Notes under the pieces: generated by a model
Told to the model about the DNA's origin: nothing
What the model saw: the letters and a program-made list of their open reading frames with translations, nothing else
The model's database searches: none
DNA from: SCUN01 sp964355365
GTDB taxonomy: Bacteria > Acidobacteriota > Vicinamibacteria > Vicinamibacterales > SCN-69-37
Assembly (NCBI GenBank): GCA_964355365.1
Contig: CAYHEX010000037.1
Span: 1-20,907 of the forward strand
Reading direction: 5' to 3'
DNA length: 20,907 bases
Shown: positions 1-7,064 of the stretch, piece by piece
Layout of the letters: every line of letters starts with the position of its first letter
Position numbering within the stretch: position 1 is the stretch's first letter
Translations under genes and position numbers: made by a program

Positions 1-1
1 C

Positions 2-2026
2 GCTCCGGCCGCGCCGCCGCCGCCAACGATGGCGATCCTCAGCTACGACTACTGGAAGCGACGCTACGGCGGTCGCGACGACATCATCGGCGAGCGCGTC
101 GCCGCCGGCGGCCGTCAGGGGATCCAAGTGGTGGGCGTGCTCGCGCCGGGATTCGAATTGCTGTTCCCGGCCGCTGACGGCGTGGAGCCGCGGCCGGATG
201 TCTGGATCGCGCAGCGCTTTCGATATAACAATGCGAATCGTCTCGGCTACGGCCCGCGCCCGATCGGCCGCCTGAAGGCCGGCGTCACACTGGCCGCCGC
301 GCAGGATCAGGTCGAAGTCGTGACCGCCGGCATGCGCCGCGACTTCCCCGTGCTGGGCTCCGCGAACTTCTACACGCGCGTCGAACCGATACATCGCAAT
401 CTGGTCGCCGAAGTGCGACCGGCGATTCTCGCGCTGATGGGCGCCGGCGTCTTTCTCTTGCTGATCGCGTGCGCCAACGTCGCGAACCTCCTCCTCGTCC
501 GCGCCTCTCGACGCCAAACAGAACTCGCGGTCCGCTCAGCGCTCGGCGCTGACGGCTGGCAACTGCTTCGTCCGATGCTCGCCGAGGCATTCGTGCTCGC
601 GCTCCTCGGCATCGCCGGCGGCGTCGCTCTTGCCTGGGCGGGCGTGCGCGCCCTGATCGCGGTGGCGCCCGCCAACCTCCCACGCCTCAACAGCGTGTCC
701 GTGGACGGCGCCACGCTCACCTACGCCGCCGTGAGCGGACTGGTCGCCGCGCTGATCTTCGGACTCGCACCGGCCGCGAGCGCCGTCCGCGTCAAAGCCA
801 TCGACGTGCTCCGCGGCAGCGGGCGCACCGACGGCCTCGGCGCCGGCGGCCGCCTCCGCAACGCCGTCGTGGCCATCGAAGTGGCGCTGTGCTTTGTGCT
901 GCTCGTCGGCTCCGGCCTGATGGTCCGCAGCTTCATGGCGTTGCAGCGCGTCGATCCCGGCTTCAACACGCACGGTGTGCTCACATTTCAACTGCTCGGC
1001 GGCGCCCGGGGCGCCACGCCAGAAGAGCGATTGGCGAAAGTGAACCTGCTCAAAGAAAGGCTGGGCGCCATTCCAGGCGTGACGGCCGCCACCGCGTCCT
1101 TTCCGTTTCCGTTGGCCGGCGACTTCAGCACGATCCGCTGGGGCACAGAAGAAGCGCTGACCGACAACTCGAAGTATCAGGCGGTCGACTGGCAAAGCGT
1201 TCTGCCGGGCTACTTCGAGACGATGGGAACGAAGCTCGTCGACGGCCGCGTCTTCACCGACGCCGACCGCCTTGCGAGACAAGCCATTGTCGTCGTCGAC
1301 GAATCGCTGGCCGCGAAGGCGTTTCCGGGACAGCGCGCGGTGGGGAAACGCATCCTGATTCGCCTGCGCACGCAGGAGCCTGAGTTCGTGGAGATCATCG
1401 GCGTGGTGACGCATCAGCGCGTGACGTCGATGGCGGTGGTCGGGCGCGAGCAGGTGTACGTCACCGACGGATTCCTTGGATTTGGCGGCACGAACAAGTG
1501 GGCGCTGCGCGTCAGCGGCGATCCGGGCGCACTGGCCGGCGCCGTCCGAACGGTTGTGGCCGGCATCGATCCGCGCATGCTGGTGATTCAAGTGGCGACA
1601 TTCGACGAACTCGTCAAGCGCTCGACGGCCGCCACACGCTTTCAACTGCTGCTCGTGAGCGTCTTCGCGATAGTGGCGACGCTGCTGGTGGCCGTAGGGC
1701 TCTACGGCGTGTTGTCGACGATGGTGCGGCAGCGGACGACGGAGATCGGCGTGCGCATGGCGCTCGGCGCCACGCCGTCAGGGATTCTGTCGCTCGTCAT
1801 CGGACAGGGCCTCAAACTGAGCGCGGTCGGCATGGCCCTCGGTCTGGCCGCTGCGTTCGGATTGACGCAGTTGATGCGCAGCATGCTCATCGGCGTCAAC
1901 GCCACCGACCCGCTGACCTACGTGGTGATGGTGTTCCTCTTCCTGGCGATCGCCGTTGTGTCAGCCTGGCTCCCCGCCCGCCGCGCCGCGCGACTCGATC
2001 CCACCAGCGCGCTGCGGGGAGAGTAA
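2..2026 (+). CDS. ADOP-type ABC transporter permease (FtsX/MacB-like), 5' end outside window
   Basis: Inner-membrane permease of the MacB/FtsX superfamily, expected to move substrates or transmit force across the envelope with a separate ATPase. The reading frame is open from base 2, ahead of the first ATG at 29, and that ATG begins a motif (LSYDYWKRRYGG) that normally lies about 140 residues into such proteins, so the true start is upstream. Numbering from the ATG at 29: the end of the periplasmic MacB_PCD domain is about 1-125, and the first FtsX core is about 131-300 with IACANVANLLLVRAS and ELAVRSALGA. A second periplasmic domain and a second FtsX core (about 540-660) follow, with TEIGVRMALGAT and the terminal RRAARLDPTSALRGE. 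Two FtsX cores in one chain is the layout of the acidobacterial duplicated orphan permease family. No ATPase gene lies in the window. The substrate cannot be read from sequence. Confidence 0.93.
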   Translation, partial: APAAPPPPTMAILSYDYWKRRYGGRDDIIGERVAAGGRQGIQVVGVLAPGFELLFPAADGVEPRPDVWIAQRFRYNNANRLGYGPRPIGRLKAGVTLAAAQDQVEVVTAGMRRDFPVLGSANFYTRVEPIHRNLVAEVRPAILALMGAGVFLLLIACANVANLLLVRASRRQTELAVRSALGADGWQLLRPMLAEAFVLALLGIAGGVALAWAGVRALIAVAPANLPRLNSVSVDGATLTYAAVSGLVAALIFGLAPAASAVRVKAIDVLRGSGRTDGLGAGGRLRNAVVAIEVALCFVLLVGSGLMVRSFMALQRVDPGFNTHGVLTFQLLGGARGATPEERLAKVNLLKERLGAIPGVTAATASFPFPLAGDFSTIRWGTEEALTDNSKYQAVDWQSVLPGYFETMGTKLVDGRVFTDADRLARQAIVVVDESLAAKAFPGQRAVGKRILIRLRTQEPEFVEIIGVVTHQRVTSMAVVGREQVYVTDGFLGFGGTNKWALRVSGDPGALAGAVRTVVAGIDPRMLVIQVATFDELVKRSTAATRFQLLLVSVFAIVATLLVAVGLYGVLSTMVRQRTTEIGVRMALGATPSGILSLVIGQGLKLSAVGMALGLAAAFGLTQLMRSMLIGVNATDPLTYVVMVFLFLAIAVVSAWLPARRAARLDPTSALRGE

Positions 2027-2087
2027 GAGCAAGGTCAAGAGCATTCACCATGGAGGGCCATGGAGTTCCATGGAGAAGATCACACCA

Positions 2088-2122
2088 CCGATAGCCGTAG
2101 TCGCGGACCTTCAGGTCCGCGA
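2088..2122 (+). repeat. Dispersed hairpin repeat, copy A
   Basis: This 35-nt block contains the self-complementary core GGACCTTCAGGTCC. It matches the minus strand of 11357-11391 at 31 of 35 positions by manual alignment. Two of the four differences are paired positions in the stem (2104 with 2119), where C-G here is G-C in the other copy, so the hairpin is preserved. Confidence 0.75.
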
Positions 2123-2163
2123 GTGAGGTCCCGACGCGGGGCCTGGCGGCCGCCTGCGGCGGC

Positions 2164-2243
2164 ACGACGAACACGAAAGAGCGAGAACGAGAAAGCCCCT
2201 CGATCCCCGGGCTCTCTCGTTCTCGCTCTTTCGTGTTCGTCGT
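2164..2243 (+). terminator. Long perfect hairpin, possible transcription terminator
   Basis: A 29-bp perfect stem (2164-2192 with 2215-2243) is extended by a 4-bp inner stem (2195-2198 with 2209-2212). It lies 138 nt after the permease stop codon. There is no T-run after it, so it is not a classic intrinsic terminator, and the stem is far longer than terminators need. An alternative 7-bp hairpin (2247-2253 with 2257-2263) lies just downstream. The function is inferred from position only. Confidence 0.4.
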
Positions 2244-2357
2244 TAAGCCCGGCGTAGCCGGGCCGCCAGGCCCCCTCAGTTTGCAGCTCCATGGCCCTCC
2301 ATGTATCTCCATGGTGAATCGCTTTTGCTCTGGTTCGTGGAATGATTAGAACTGCGT

Positions 2358-3548
2358 ATGGCGACCAAGACTTCGGCCCGTTTCACCTGGAATGACCCCT
2401 TCCTTCTTGATCAGCAACTGACCGACGACGAGCGGATGATCCGCGACACGGCCCAGCAATATGCGAAGGACAAGCTCGCACCGCGCGTGCTCGAAATGTT
2501 CCGGCACGAGGGCACCGACACCTCGATCTTCCGCGAACTTGGCGCGCTCGACATGCTCGGCATTGTCATCCCCGAGGAATACGGCGGCGCCGGCCTCGGC
2601 TACGTGGCCTACGGCGTGGTCGCGCGCGAGGTCGAACGCATCGACTCCGGCTTCCGCTCGATGATGAGCGTGCAGTGCTCGCTCGTCATGGTGCCGATCA
2701 ACGAGTTCGGCACCGAAGCAACAAAGAAGAAGTATCTGCCCAAGCTCGCCACCGGCGAGTGGATCGGCTGTTTCGGTCTCACCGAACCCAATCACGGCTC
2801 CGATCCCGGCGGCATGACGACACGCGCGACGAAGGTGGACGGCGGCTATCAGTTGACTGGCGTGAAGTCCTGGATCACCAACAGTCCGGTCGCCGACGTC
2901 TTCATCGTGTGGGCGAAAGACGAAGCGGACGAGATCCGCGGGTTTGTGCTCGAAAAAGGCTGGAAGGGCCTGACCGCGCCGGCGATTCACGGCAAGATCG
3001 GCCTCCGCACGAGCATCACCGGTGAAGTGGTGATGGACAACGTGTTCTGCCCCGAAGAGAACATGTTCCCCGAGGTCAAAGGCCTCAAGGGTCCGTTCAC
3101 GTGCCTGAACAGCGCCCGCTACGGCATCGCGTGGGGCGCGCTGGGCGCCGCGGAAGATTGCTGGTTCCGCTCGCGCGCGTACACGCTCGATCGCAAGCAG
3201 TTCGGCCGGCCGCTCGCGGCCAATCAGCTGATCCAGAAGAAGCTCGCCGACATGCAGACGGAAATCGCGCTCGGCCTGCAGGGCTGTTTGCGCCTCGGCC
3301 GCATGAAGGATGAAGGCACGGCGGCCCCGGAGCTCACCTCACTGCTCAAGCGCAACTCGTGCGGCAAGGCCCTCGACATCGCCCGCATGGCCCGCGACAT
3401 GATGGGCGGCAACGGCATCGTCGACGAATTCGGCGTGATCCGCCACCTGGTCAATCTCGAAGTGGTGAACACCTACGAAGGCACGCACGACATCCACGCG
3501 TTGATCCTTGGCCGCGCGCAGACCGGCATCGCCGCGTTCGCGAACTAA
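2358..3548 (+). CDS. Acyl-CoA dehydrogenase, glutaryl-CoA dehydrogenase type
   Basis: FAD-dependent cytoplasmic enzyme of 396 residues, the usual length of the family. Glutaryl-CoA dehydrogenases oxidise and decarboxylate glutaryl-CoA to crotonyl-CoA at the end of lysine and tryptophan breakdown. Visible signatures are FTWNDPFLLDQQLTDDER near the start, the FAD/substrate segment CFGLTEPNHGSDPGGM (138-153), SWITNS (171-176), and VVNTYEGTHDIHALILGRA (369-387) with the expected catalytic base Glu374. Arg100 in GFRSMMSVQ occupies the place of the arginine that binds the distal carboxylate in known glutaryl-CoA dehydrogenases, which favours this substrate over plain fatty acyl-CoA. No electron-transfer flavoprotein or lysine-pathway genes lie nearby. 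The gene appears monocistronic or read with the following peptidase 15 nt downstream. The start ATG has only a weak ribosome-binding sequence. Confidence 0.92.
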   Translation: MATKTSARFTWNDPFLLDQQLTDDERMIRDTAQQYAKDKLAPRVLEMFRHEGTDTSIFRELGALDMLGIVIPEEYGGAGLGYVAYGVVAREVERIDSGFRSMMSVQCSLVMVPINEFGTEATKKKYLPKLATGEWIGCFGLTEPNHGSDPGGMTTRATKVDGGYQLTGVKSWITNSPVADVFIVWAKDEADEIRGFVLEKGWKGLTAPAIHGKIGLRTSITGEVVMDNVFCPEENMFPEVKGLKGPFTCLNSARYGIAWGALGAAEDCWFRSRAYTLDRKQFGRPLAANQLIQKKLADMQTEIALGLQGCLRLGRMKDEGTAAPELTSLLKRNSCGKALDIARMARDMMGGNGIVDEFGVIRHLVNLEVVNTYEGTHDIHALILGRAQTGIAAFAN

Positions 3549-3563
3549 GACAGCCGTACTAAC

Positions 3564-4886
3564 ATGGAGGGCATGCGCAAGCTTGCCCTCCTTTTGTTTG
3601 TACTGATCGTTGCCGTCGCGGGTGCTTATGTAGCCGCCGGCTTCACGCCCGGCCCGTCGATTGTCATCAATAAACCGGGCAAGTTCGCAGGGGCGGCGAT
3701 TCCGGTCGAACTGATCGTCGGTAACGCGACCGACCAGCAACCGGCAGACGTGCATATCTTCTTCGAGCAGAACGGCGCGCGAACGGAAGTGGCGAATGTG
3801 CTCACGGCCACCGGACAGTCCACGTGGAGCAACACGATCAGCGCCGCCAGGAACCCCGGGCTGAAGGTGGCGGCCGGCCCCGCCCGGATCGTCGTCACGG
3901 CCACCCGTAAGATCTGGAAGATCCGCACGGTGGAATCCGCCAGCAGCGCGGACGTCACCATCCGGCTCGAGAAGCCGCGTGTGTCGGTGGTCTCTACCAA
4001 GCACTACATCAACCTCGGCGGATCCGAGATGATCGTCTATCGCGCGACGCCGTCGGATGTCGAGTCGGGCGTCAAGGTGGGCGACCTCGAGTATCCGGGC
4101 TATGCCACGGCCGGCGACCTGCACGTGGCCTTCTTCGCCTTGCGCTACGACCAGGACGTGAACGTGCCGATGAAGCTGTACGCGCGTGACGCCTCTGGCG
4201 AAATCGCCACGAGCGACTTCGATCGCATGACGTTCACCAAGCCGTTCAAGAAAAGCACGATTCCGCTCGACGACAAGTTCATCGACCGCGTGGTGCCCGC
4301 CATCCTCGCTGGAACCACTGAAGTGGCGCCCACTGGATCCACGATCGAGAAGTTCGTCGTGATCAACAACGAGCTGCGTAAGAAGAACAACGCCACGATT
4401 GCGGGCATGGCGGCCAAGACCGCGCCCACGATGCTGTGGGGAACGGAGGTGTTCTATCCGTTCACGAACACCAAGGCGGAAGCGGCGTTTGCTGATTTCA
4501 GGACATACACGTATCAGGGCAAAGAGGTGGATCGGCAGGTCCATCTCGGCTTCGACCTCGCGAGTTTTGCCAACACGCCGGTGCTGAGTGCCAACACGGG
4601 CAAGGTGCTGTACGCCGCCGAGCTGGGGATCTACGGCAACTGCGTGATCATCGACCACGGCATGGGCGTGCAGTCGCTCTACGGCCACCTGTCGTCATTC
4701 GCGGTGAAAGAAGGCGCAATGGTCGAGAAGGGTCAGGAGATCGGCAAGAGCGGAATTACGGGCATGGCCGGTGGCGATCACCTGCACTTCACGATGCTCG
4801 TCAACGGCCAGATGGTGAATCCGATCGAGTGGTGGGACGCGCACTGGATCGCGGACCGCATCGCGCGCAAGTTGAAGGAAGGCTAG
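3564..4886 (+). CDS. Membrane-anchored M23 family metallopeptidase
   Basis: Zinc peptidase predicted to cut peptidoglycan cross-links in the periplasm, or to act as a regulator of such cutting. It has 440 residues counted from the ATG at 3564; an ATG at 3573 (MRKLALLLF) is an alternative start. Residues about 4-26 form one hydrophobic helix, either a signal peptide or an anchor. Residues about 30-290 are a long beta-rich region with no recognised motif. The C-terminal M23 (LytM) domain spans about 320-425 and keeps all metal ligands: His327-x3-Asp331 (HLGFD), His375 in YGHL, and the HLH pair His406/His408. It should therefore be active, unlike degenerate EnvC-type domains. The gene ends inside the stop codon of the convergent gene to its right, sharing CTAG at 4883-4886. 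Confidence 0.9.
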   Translation: MEGMRKLALLLFVLIVAVAGAYVAAGFTPGPSIVINKPGKFAGAAIPVELIVGNATDQQPADVHIFFEQNGARTEVANVLTATGQSTWSNTISAARNPGLKVAAGPARIVVTATRKIWKIRTVESASSADVTIRLEKPRVSVVSTKHYINLGGSEMIVYRATPSDVESGVKVGDLEYPGYATAGDLHVAFFALRYDQDVNVPMKLYARDASGEIATSDFDRMTFTKPFKKSTIPLDDKFIDRVVPAILAGTTEVAPTGSTIEKFVVINNELRKKNNATIAGMAAKTAPTMLWGTEVFYPFTNTKAEAAFADFRTYTYQGKEVDRQVHLGFDLASFANTPVLSANTGKVLYAAELGIYGNCVIIDHGMGVQSLYGHLSSFAVKEGAMVEKGQEIGKSGITGMAGGDHLHFTMLVNGQMVNPIEWWDAHWIADRIARKLKEG

Positions 4887-5521
4887 GCCGCGTAGCGCCA
4901 CACTGCAACGAAATGGCACGCCGTGCCGGCGAGCACGAAGAGGTGCCACACGAAGTGGTGGTACGGCTGATGGTCGCTGGCGAAGAACTTCACGCCCACG
5001 GTGTAGAAGAGCCCGCCGGCGACCAACCATGTGAGTCCCCACCCGGGCAGCAGCAGCCACAGCTGCTTCGCGGCGATCACGGCCAGCCAGCCCATGCCCA
5101 GATACAACGCGGTCGATAAACGCTGATAACGGGTCCCGACCGTAATCGTCTTCACGACACCGCCGATCGCCAGCGTCCACACGATCCCAAACAGCGTCCA
5201 ACCCATCCGCCCGCGAAGAATACCCAGCGTGAACGGCGTGTAGGTGCCGGCAATCAGCAGGTAAATGGCCGAGTGGTCGACGATCTGCAAGAAGCGTCGC
5301 GCGCGTGTGTAGGCCAGCGAATGATAGAGCGTCGACGACAGGTACAACACGGCCGTCGTCACACCAAACACCACGGCGCCAATCACGGCGGTGGTGCCGT
5401 GCGGACGCGCCCCGATCACGAGCAGCGGCAAGCCGACCAACGCGGCGAGCCCGCCAATGCCGTGGCTCACGCTGTTGGCGATTTCTTCTCCGACCGTCTG
5501 CGCCCGAAACTCCTGCGTCAC
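4883..5521 (-). CDS. trhA: Hemolysin III / TrhA family (PAQR superfamily) membrane protein
   Basis: Seven-helix inner-membrane protein of 212 residues, the usual size for bacterial TrhA. Family members are linked to membrane-fluidity and lipid homeostasis; the old name hemolysin III does not prove haemolytic activity. Visible signatures are EEIANSVSHGIGG (12-24), SSTLYHSLA (62-70) with His67, VDHSAIYLLIAGTYTPF (81-97), and the C-terminal His189-x3-His193 pair (HHFVWH) followed by AGTACHF. These Ser/His/Asp/His positions form the PAQR metal site. The start is GTG at 5521, overlapping the stop of the upstream HD gene as GTGA (5518-5521), so translational coupling is likely. There is no clear ribosome-binding sequence of its own. 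It is the last gene of the leftward run. Confidence 0.9.
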   Translation of the reverse strand: MTQEFRAQTVGEEIANSVSHGIGGLAALVGLPLLVIGARPHGTTAVIGAVVFGVTTAVLYLSSTLYHSLAYTRARRFLQIVDHSAIYLLIAGTYTPFTLGILRGRMGWTLFGIVWTLAIGGVVKTITVGTRYQRLSTALYLGMGWLAVIAAKQLWLLLPGWGLTWLVAGGLFYTVGVKFFASDHQPYHHFVWHLFVLAGTACHFVAVWRYAA

Positions 5522-6099
5522 AGCGTGCCGAACCAGCCGGCTCTCAGCGCATCATCGAGTTTCGGCGCCAGGTAGTCCCACAGCGCCGGGCATCCCGCCT
5601 TGATCTGCGGCGCCACGCGTTTGACGACGCGGTCGTGGGTGATGCCGTTCTCGACCCAGCTCTGGCCGTTGTTGTTGAGGTTGAGGAGCACGGGCATGGC
5701 GCGGTCCACGGCGTTGGCGAATCGCGACTCGGCGGTGTCACCGCTCTCGAACTCCTGCCAGAGCACCAGAAACTCGCTCGCGCGCGGCTCGGGCAGCATC
5801 GAGAAGATGCGTGTCACGGCGGCGAGTTCATCGCGCTTGCGCTCCTGCCAGCCGCCTTCGACGAACGCCATGGTGTCGCCGGTGTCGATCTCGCCAATGT
5901 CGTGCACGAGCAGCATCGCGATGACGTGATTGAGATCGACCGGCGACTCGGCCAGATGCGACAGAGACGACGCCATGAGCGCGAGTTGCCAGCTGTGTTC
6001 GGCCGAGTTCTCGTAACGCTCGAGGCCGAGCGGCTTCACCTTGCGCGTCACGCCTTTGAGTTTGTCGATCTCGAGGATGAAGTCGACGATCTGCTGCAT
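5518..6099 (-). CDS. HD domain phosphohydrolase (YfbR/HDDC2-like)
   Basis: Cytoplasmic metal-dependent phosphohydrolase of 193 residues. Relatives (YfbR, human HDDC2) remove phosphate from 5'-deoxynucleoside monophosphates, so a nucleotide-pool role is a reasonable inference. The HD metal ligands are all present: His35 in NSAEHSWQ, the His66-Asp67 pair in LLVHDIGE, and Asp132 in ANAVDRAMP. Glu70 follows the HD pair as in this subfamily. The N-terminal MQQIVDFILEIDKLKGVTR is also typical. The stop overlaps the GTG of the TrhA gene. Upstream, a 29-nt gap separates it from the cupin gene, so the two may be one transcript. Confidence 0.88.
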   Translation of the reverse strand: MQQIVDFILEIDKLKGVTRKVKPLGLERYENSAEHSWQLALMASSLSHLAESPVDLNHVIAMLLVHDIGEIDTGDTMAFVEGGWQERKRDELAAVTRIFSMLPEPRASEFLVLWQEFESGDTAESRFANAVDRAMPVLLNLNNNGQSWVENGITHDRVVKRVAPQIKAGCPALWDYLAPKLDDALRAGWFGTL

Positions 6100-6128
6100 G
6101 GGTTCGACAGAAGTCTATCGCGTTAGCG

Positions 6129-6458
6129 TCAGTCGACGATGAACAGCCGCGCGCCCGTCGGCGCGCTGGACCGATGCGCCATGGTGTCGTCCGCGACCTG
6201 ATAGCTGTGCCCGGCCTTCAGCACCACCGTGCGACCATCCTTGAGCTCCGTGTGCAGCTCGCCGTCGAGGCACAGCAGGATGTGGCCCTTGTCGCACCAG
6301 TGGTCGGCGACGTATCCGGGCGAGTACTCGACCATGCGCACGCGAATGTCACCGCACTGGCGTGTCCGCCATCGCGCCACACCGGTGATGCCGGGATGAT
6401 CGACGGGCTCGATGGTTGACCAGTCTGTAGTGTCGAACGGGATGTCGGTCATGCGCAT
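6129..6458 (-). CDS. DHCW-motif cupin fold protein
   Basis: Small single-domain cupin of 109 residues and unknown biochemical role. The name-giving segment is visible as ADHWCDKGHILLCLDGEL (51-68). It holds His53 and His59 as likely metal ligands, and His95 sits in the second cupin motif. IRVRMVEYSPGY and the terminal GARLFIVD are also typical of the family, and the length is normal. Two starts are possible: ATG at 6458 (MRMTDIPF, chosen because relatives as I recall them carry two residues before TDIPF) or ATG at 6452, which would give an ATGA overlap with the preceding SDR gene. Either way the start lies within the end of that gene, so the two are probably co-translated. Confidence 0.85.
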   Translation of the reverse strand: MRMTDIPFDTTDWSTIEPVDHPGITGVARWRTRQCGDIRVRMVEYSPGYVADHWCDKGHILLCLDGELHTELKDGRTVVLKAGHSYQVADDTMAHRSSAPTGARLFIVD

Positions 6459-7054
6459 GGCTGAATGCCGTCTGCGTCGGTGACGACGTACCGGCCTGGT
6501 GCCAGCTCGATCATGGCACGCATCGCCGCGGCAGCTGCGGCATCGACATGCAACGTGGGTGGCGTTGATGGCGGAACGTCGGTCCAGGTGTCGGGCCCGT
6601 AGAACTGACCGTAGCGGAGGATGATGCCCTCGAGTGGCGCGTCGAGGACCTGGCGCTCGAACGCGATGAGCGCGTCGCTGATCGAGAACGCGATGCTCTG
6701 CGCCACCAGGCGTTTCGCGCCCGCGGCGACTGCGGCGGCCACGAGATTGCGCGTGCCCTCGTCGCGCACACGCGCGTTGCGCACGAGCGCCGTGGGAAAC
6801 GATGCCGGGTCGTATACCGCCGGCAGGTCCGTGAGTTGATGAATCACGACATCTGGGCGAGCGGCCATGACCGCCCGGCGCAGCGCGTCACGGTCGAAGA
6901 CATCGACGACGACGGGCTCGACGCCCATCGCGGCCAGCATCGGGGCCTTCTCGGGGAATCGCGTGGCGCCAACGACATGGATGCCGTCAGCGACAAGTAG
7001 GCGGCAAAGCGGTCGGCCAACGGCGCCGCTGGCGCCGGCGAGGAAGACGGTCAC
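6449..7054 (-). CDS. Short atypical SDR / NAD(P)-binding epimerase-like protein
   Basis: Rossmann-fold protein of 201 residues. The nucleotide-binding loop GASGAVG is at 7-13. The pattern VIHQLTD (70-76), NLVAAAVAAGAKRLVAQSIAF (103-123) and RYGQFYGP (147-154) is that of NAD-dependent epimerase/dehydratase proteins. Those relatives usually have about 270-340 residues. Here the segment after QSIAF, which usually carries more sequence and the YxxxK catalytic pair, is shortened, and no YxxxK is visible. The protein may bind a nucleotide without catalysis or be decaying, though the frame is intact. The start is GTG at 7054, 10 nt after the stop of the serine hydrolase gene. The end overlaps the cupin gene. 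Confidence 0.8.
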   Translation of the reverse strand: MTVFLAGASGAVGRPLCRLLVADGIHVVGATRFPEKAPMLAAMGVEPVVVDVFDRDALRRAVMAARPDVVIHQLTDLPAVYDPASFPTALVRNARVRDEGTRNLVAAAVAAGAKRLVAQSIAFSISDALIAFERQVLDAPLEGIILRYGQFYGPDTWTDVPPSTPPTLHVDAAAAAAMRAMIELAPGRYVVTDADGIQPCA

Positions 7055-7064
7055 GGGAGTGGCG

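Larger units (their letters stand above)
2043..2319. repeat. Nested palindromic intergenic element with phased CCATGGAG boxes
   Basis: This element fills most of the 331-bp gap between the permease and the acyl-CoA dehydrogenase. Its ends are a perfect 13-bp inverted repeat (2043-2055 with 2307-2319). Each flank carries three CCATGGAG-type boxes exactly 10 bp apart (2048, 2058, 2068; and inverted at 2287, 2297, 2307, the middle one ending in T instead of G). Inside are a short hairpin (2102-2121), a 14-bp inverted repeat (2138-2151 with 2261-2274) and a 29-bp perfect stem (2164-2192 with 2215-2243). No convincing protein is encoded. It may be a non-autonomous mobile or REP/MITE-like element, or a complex terminator; the sequence alone does not decide. 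Confidence 0.8.

Noticed and set aside
536..1645. Long minus-strand open frame within the permease gene
   Set aside because: His/Arg/Ala-rich without motifs; the plus strand encodes a clear two-core FtsX permease.
2060..2312. Small open frames inside the palindromic element
   Set aside because: They arise from inverted-repeat DNA on both strands and have no conserved residues or ribosome-binding sites.
2043..2319. CRISPR array or tandem-repeat array suggested by the CCATGGAG boxes
   Set aside because: Only three 8-nt boxes per side with 2-nt spacers and opposite orientation; no repeat-spacer structure and no cas genes.
3339..4688. Open frame of about 449 codons on the minus strand opposite the acyl-CoA dehydrogenase and M23 peptidase genes
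   Set aside because: Its protein is rich in His/Arg/Asp without domains, as expected for the complement of GC-rich genes. Both opposite-strand genes have clear family motifs.
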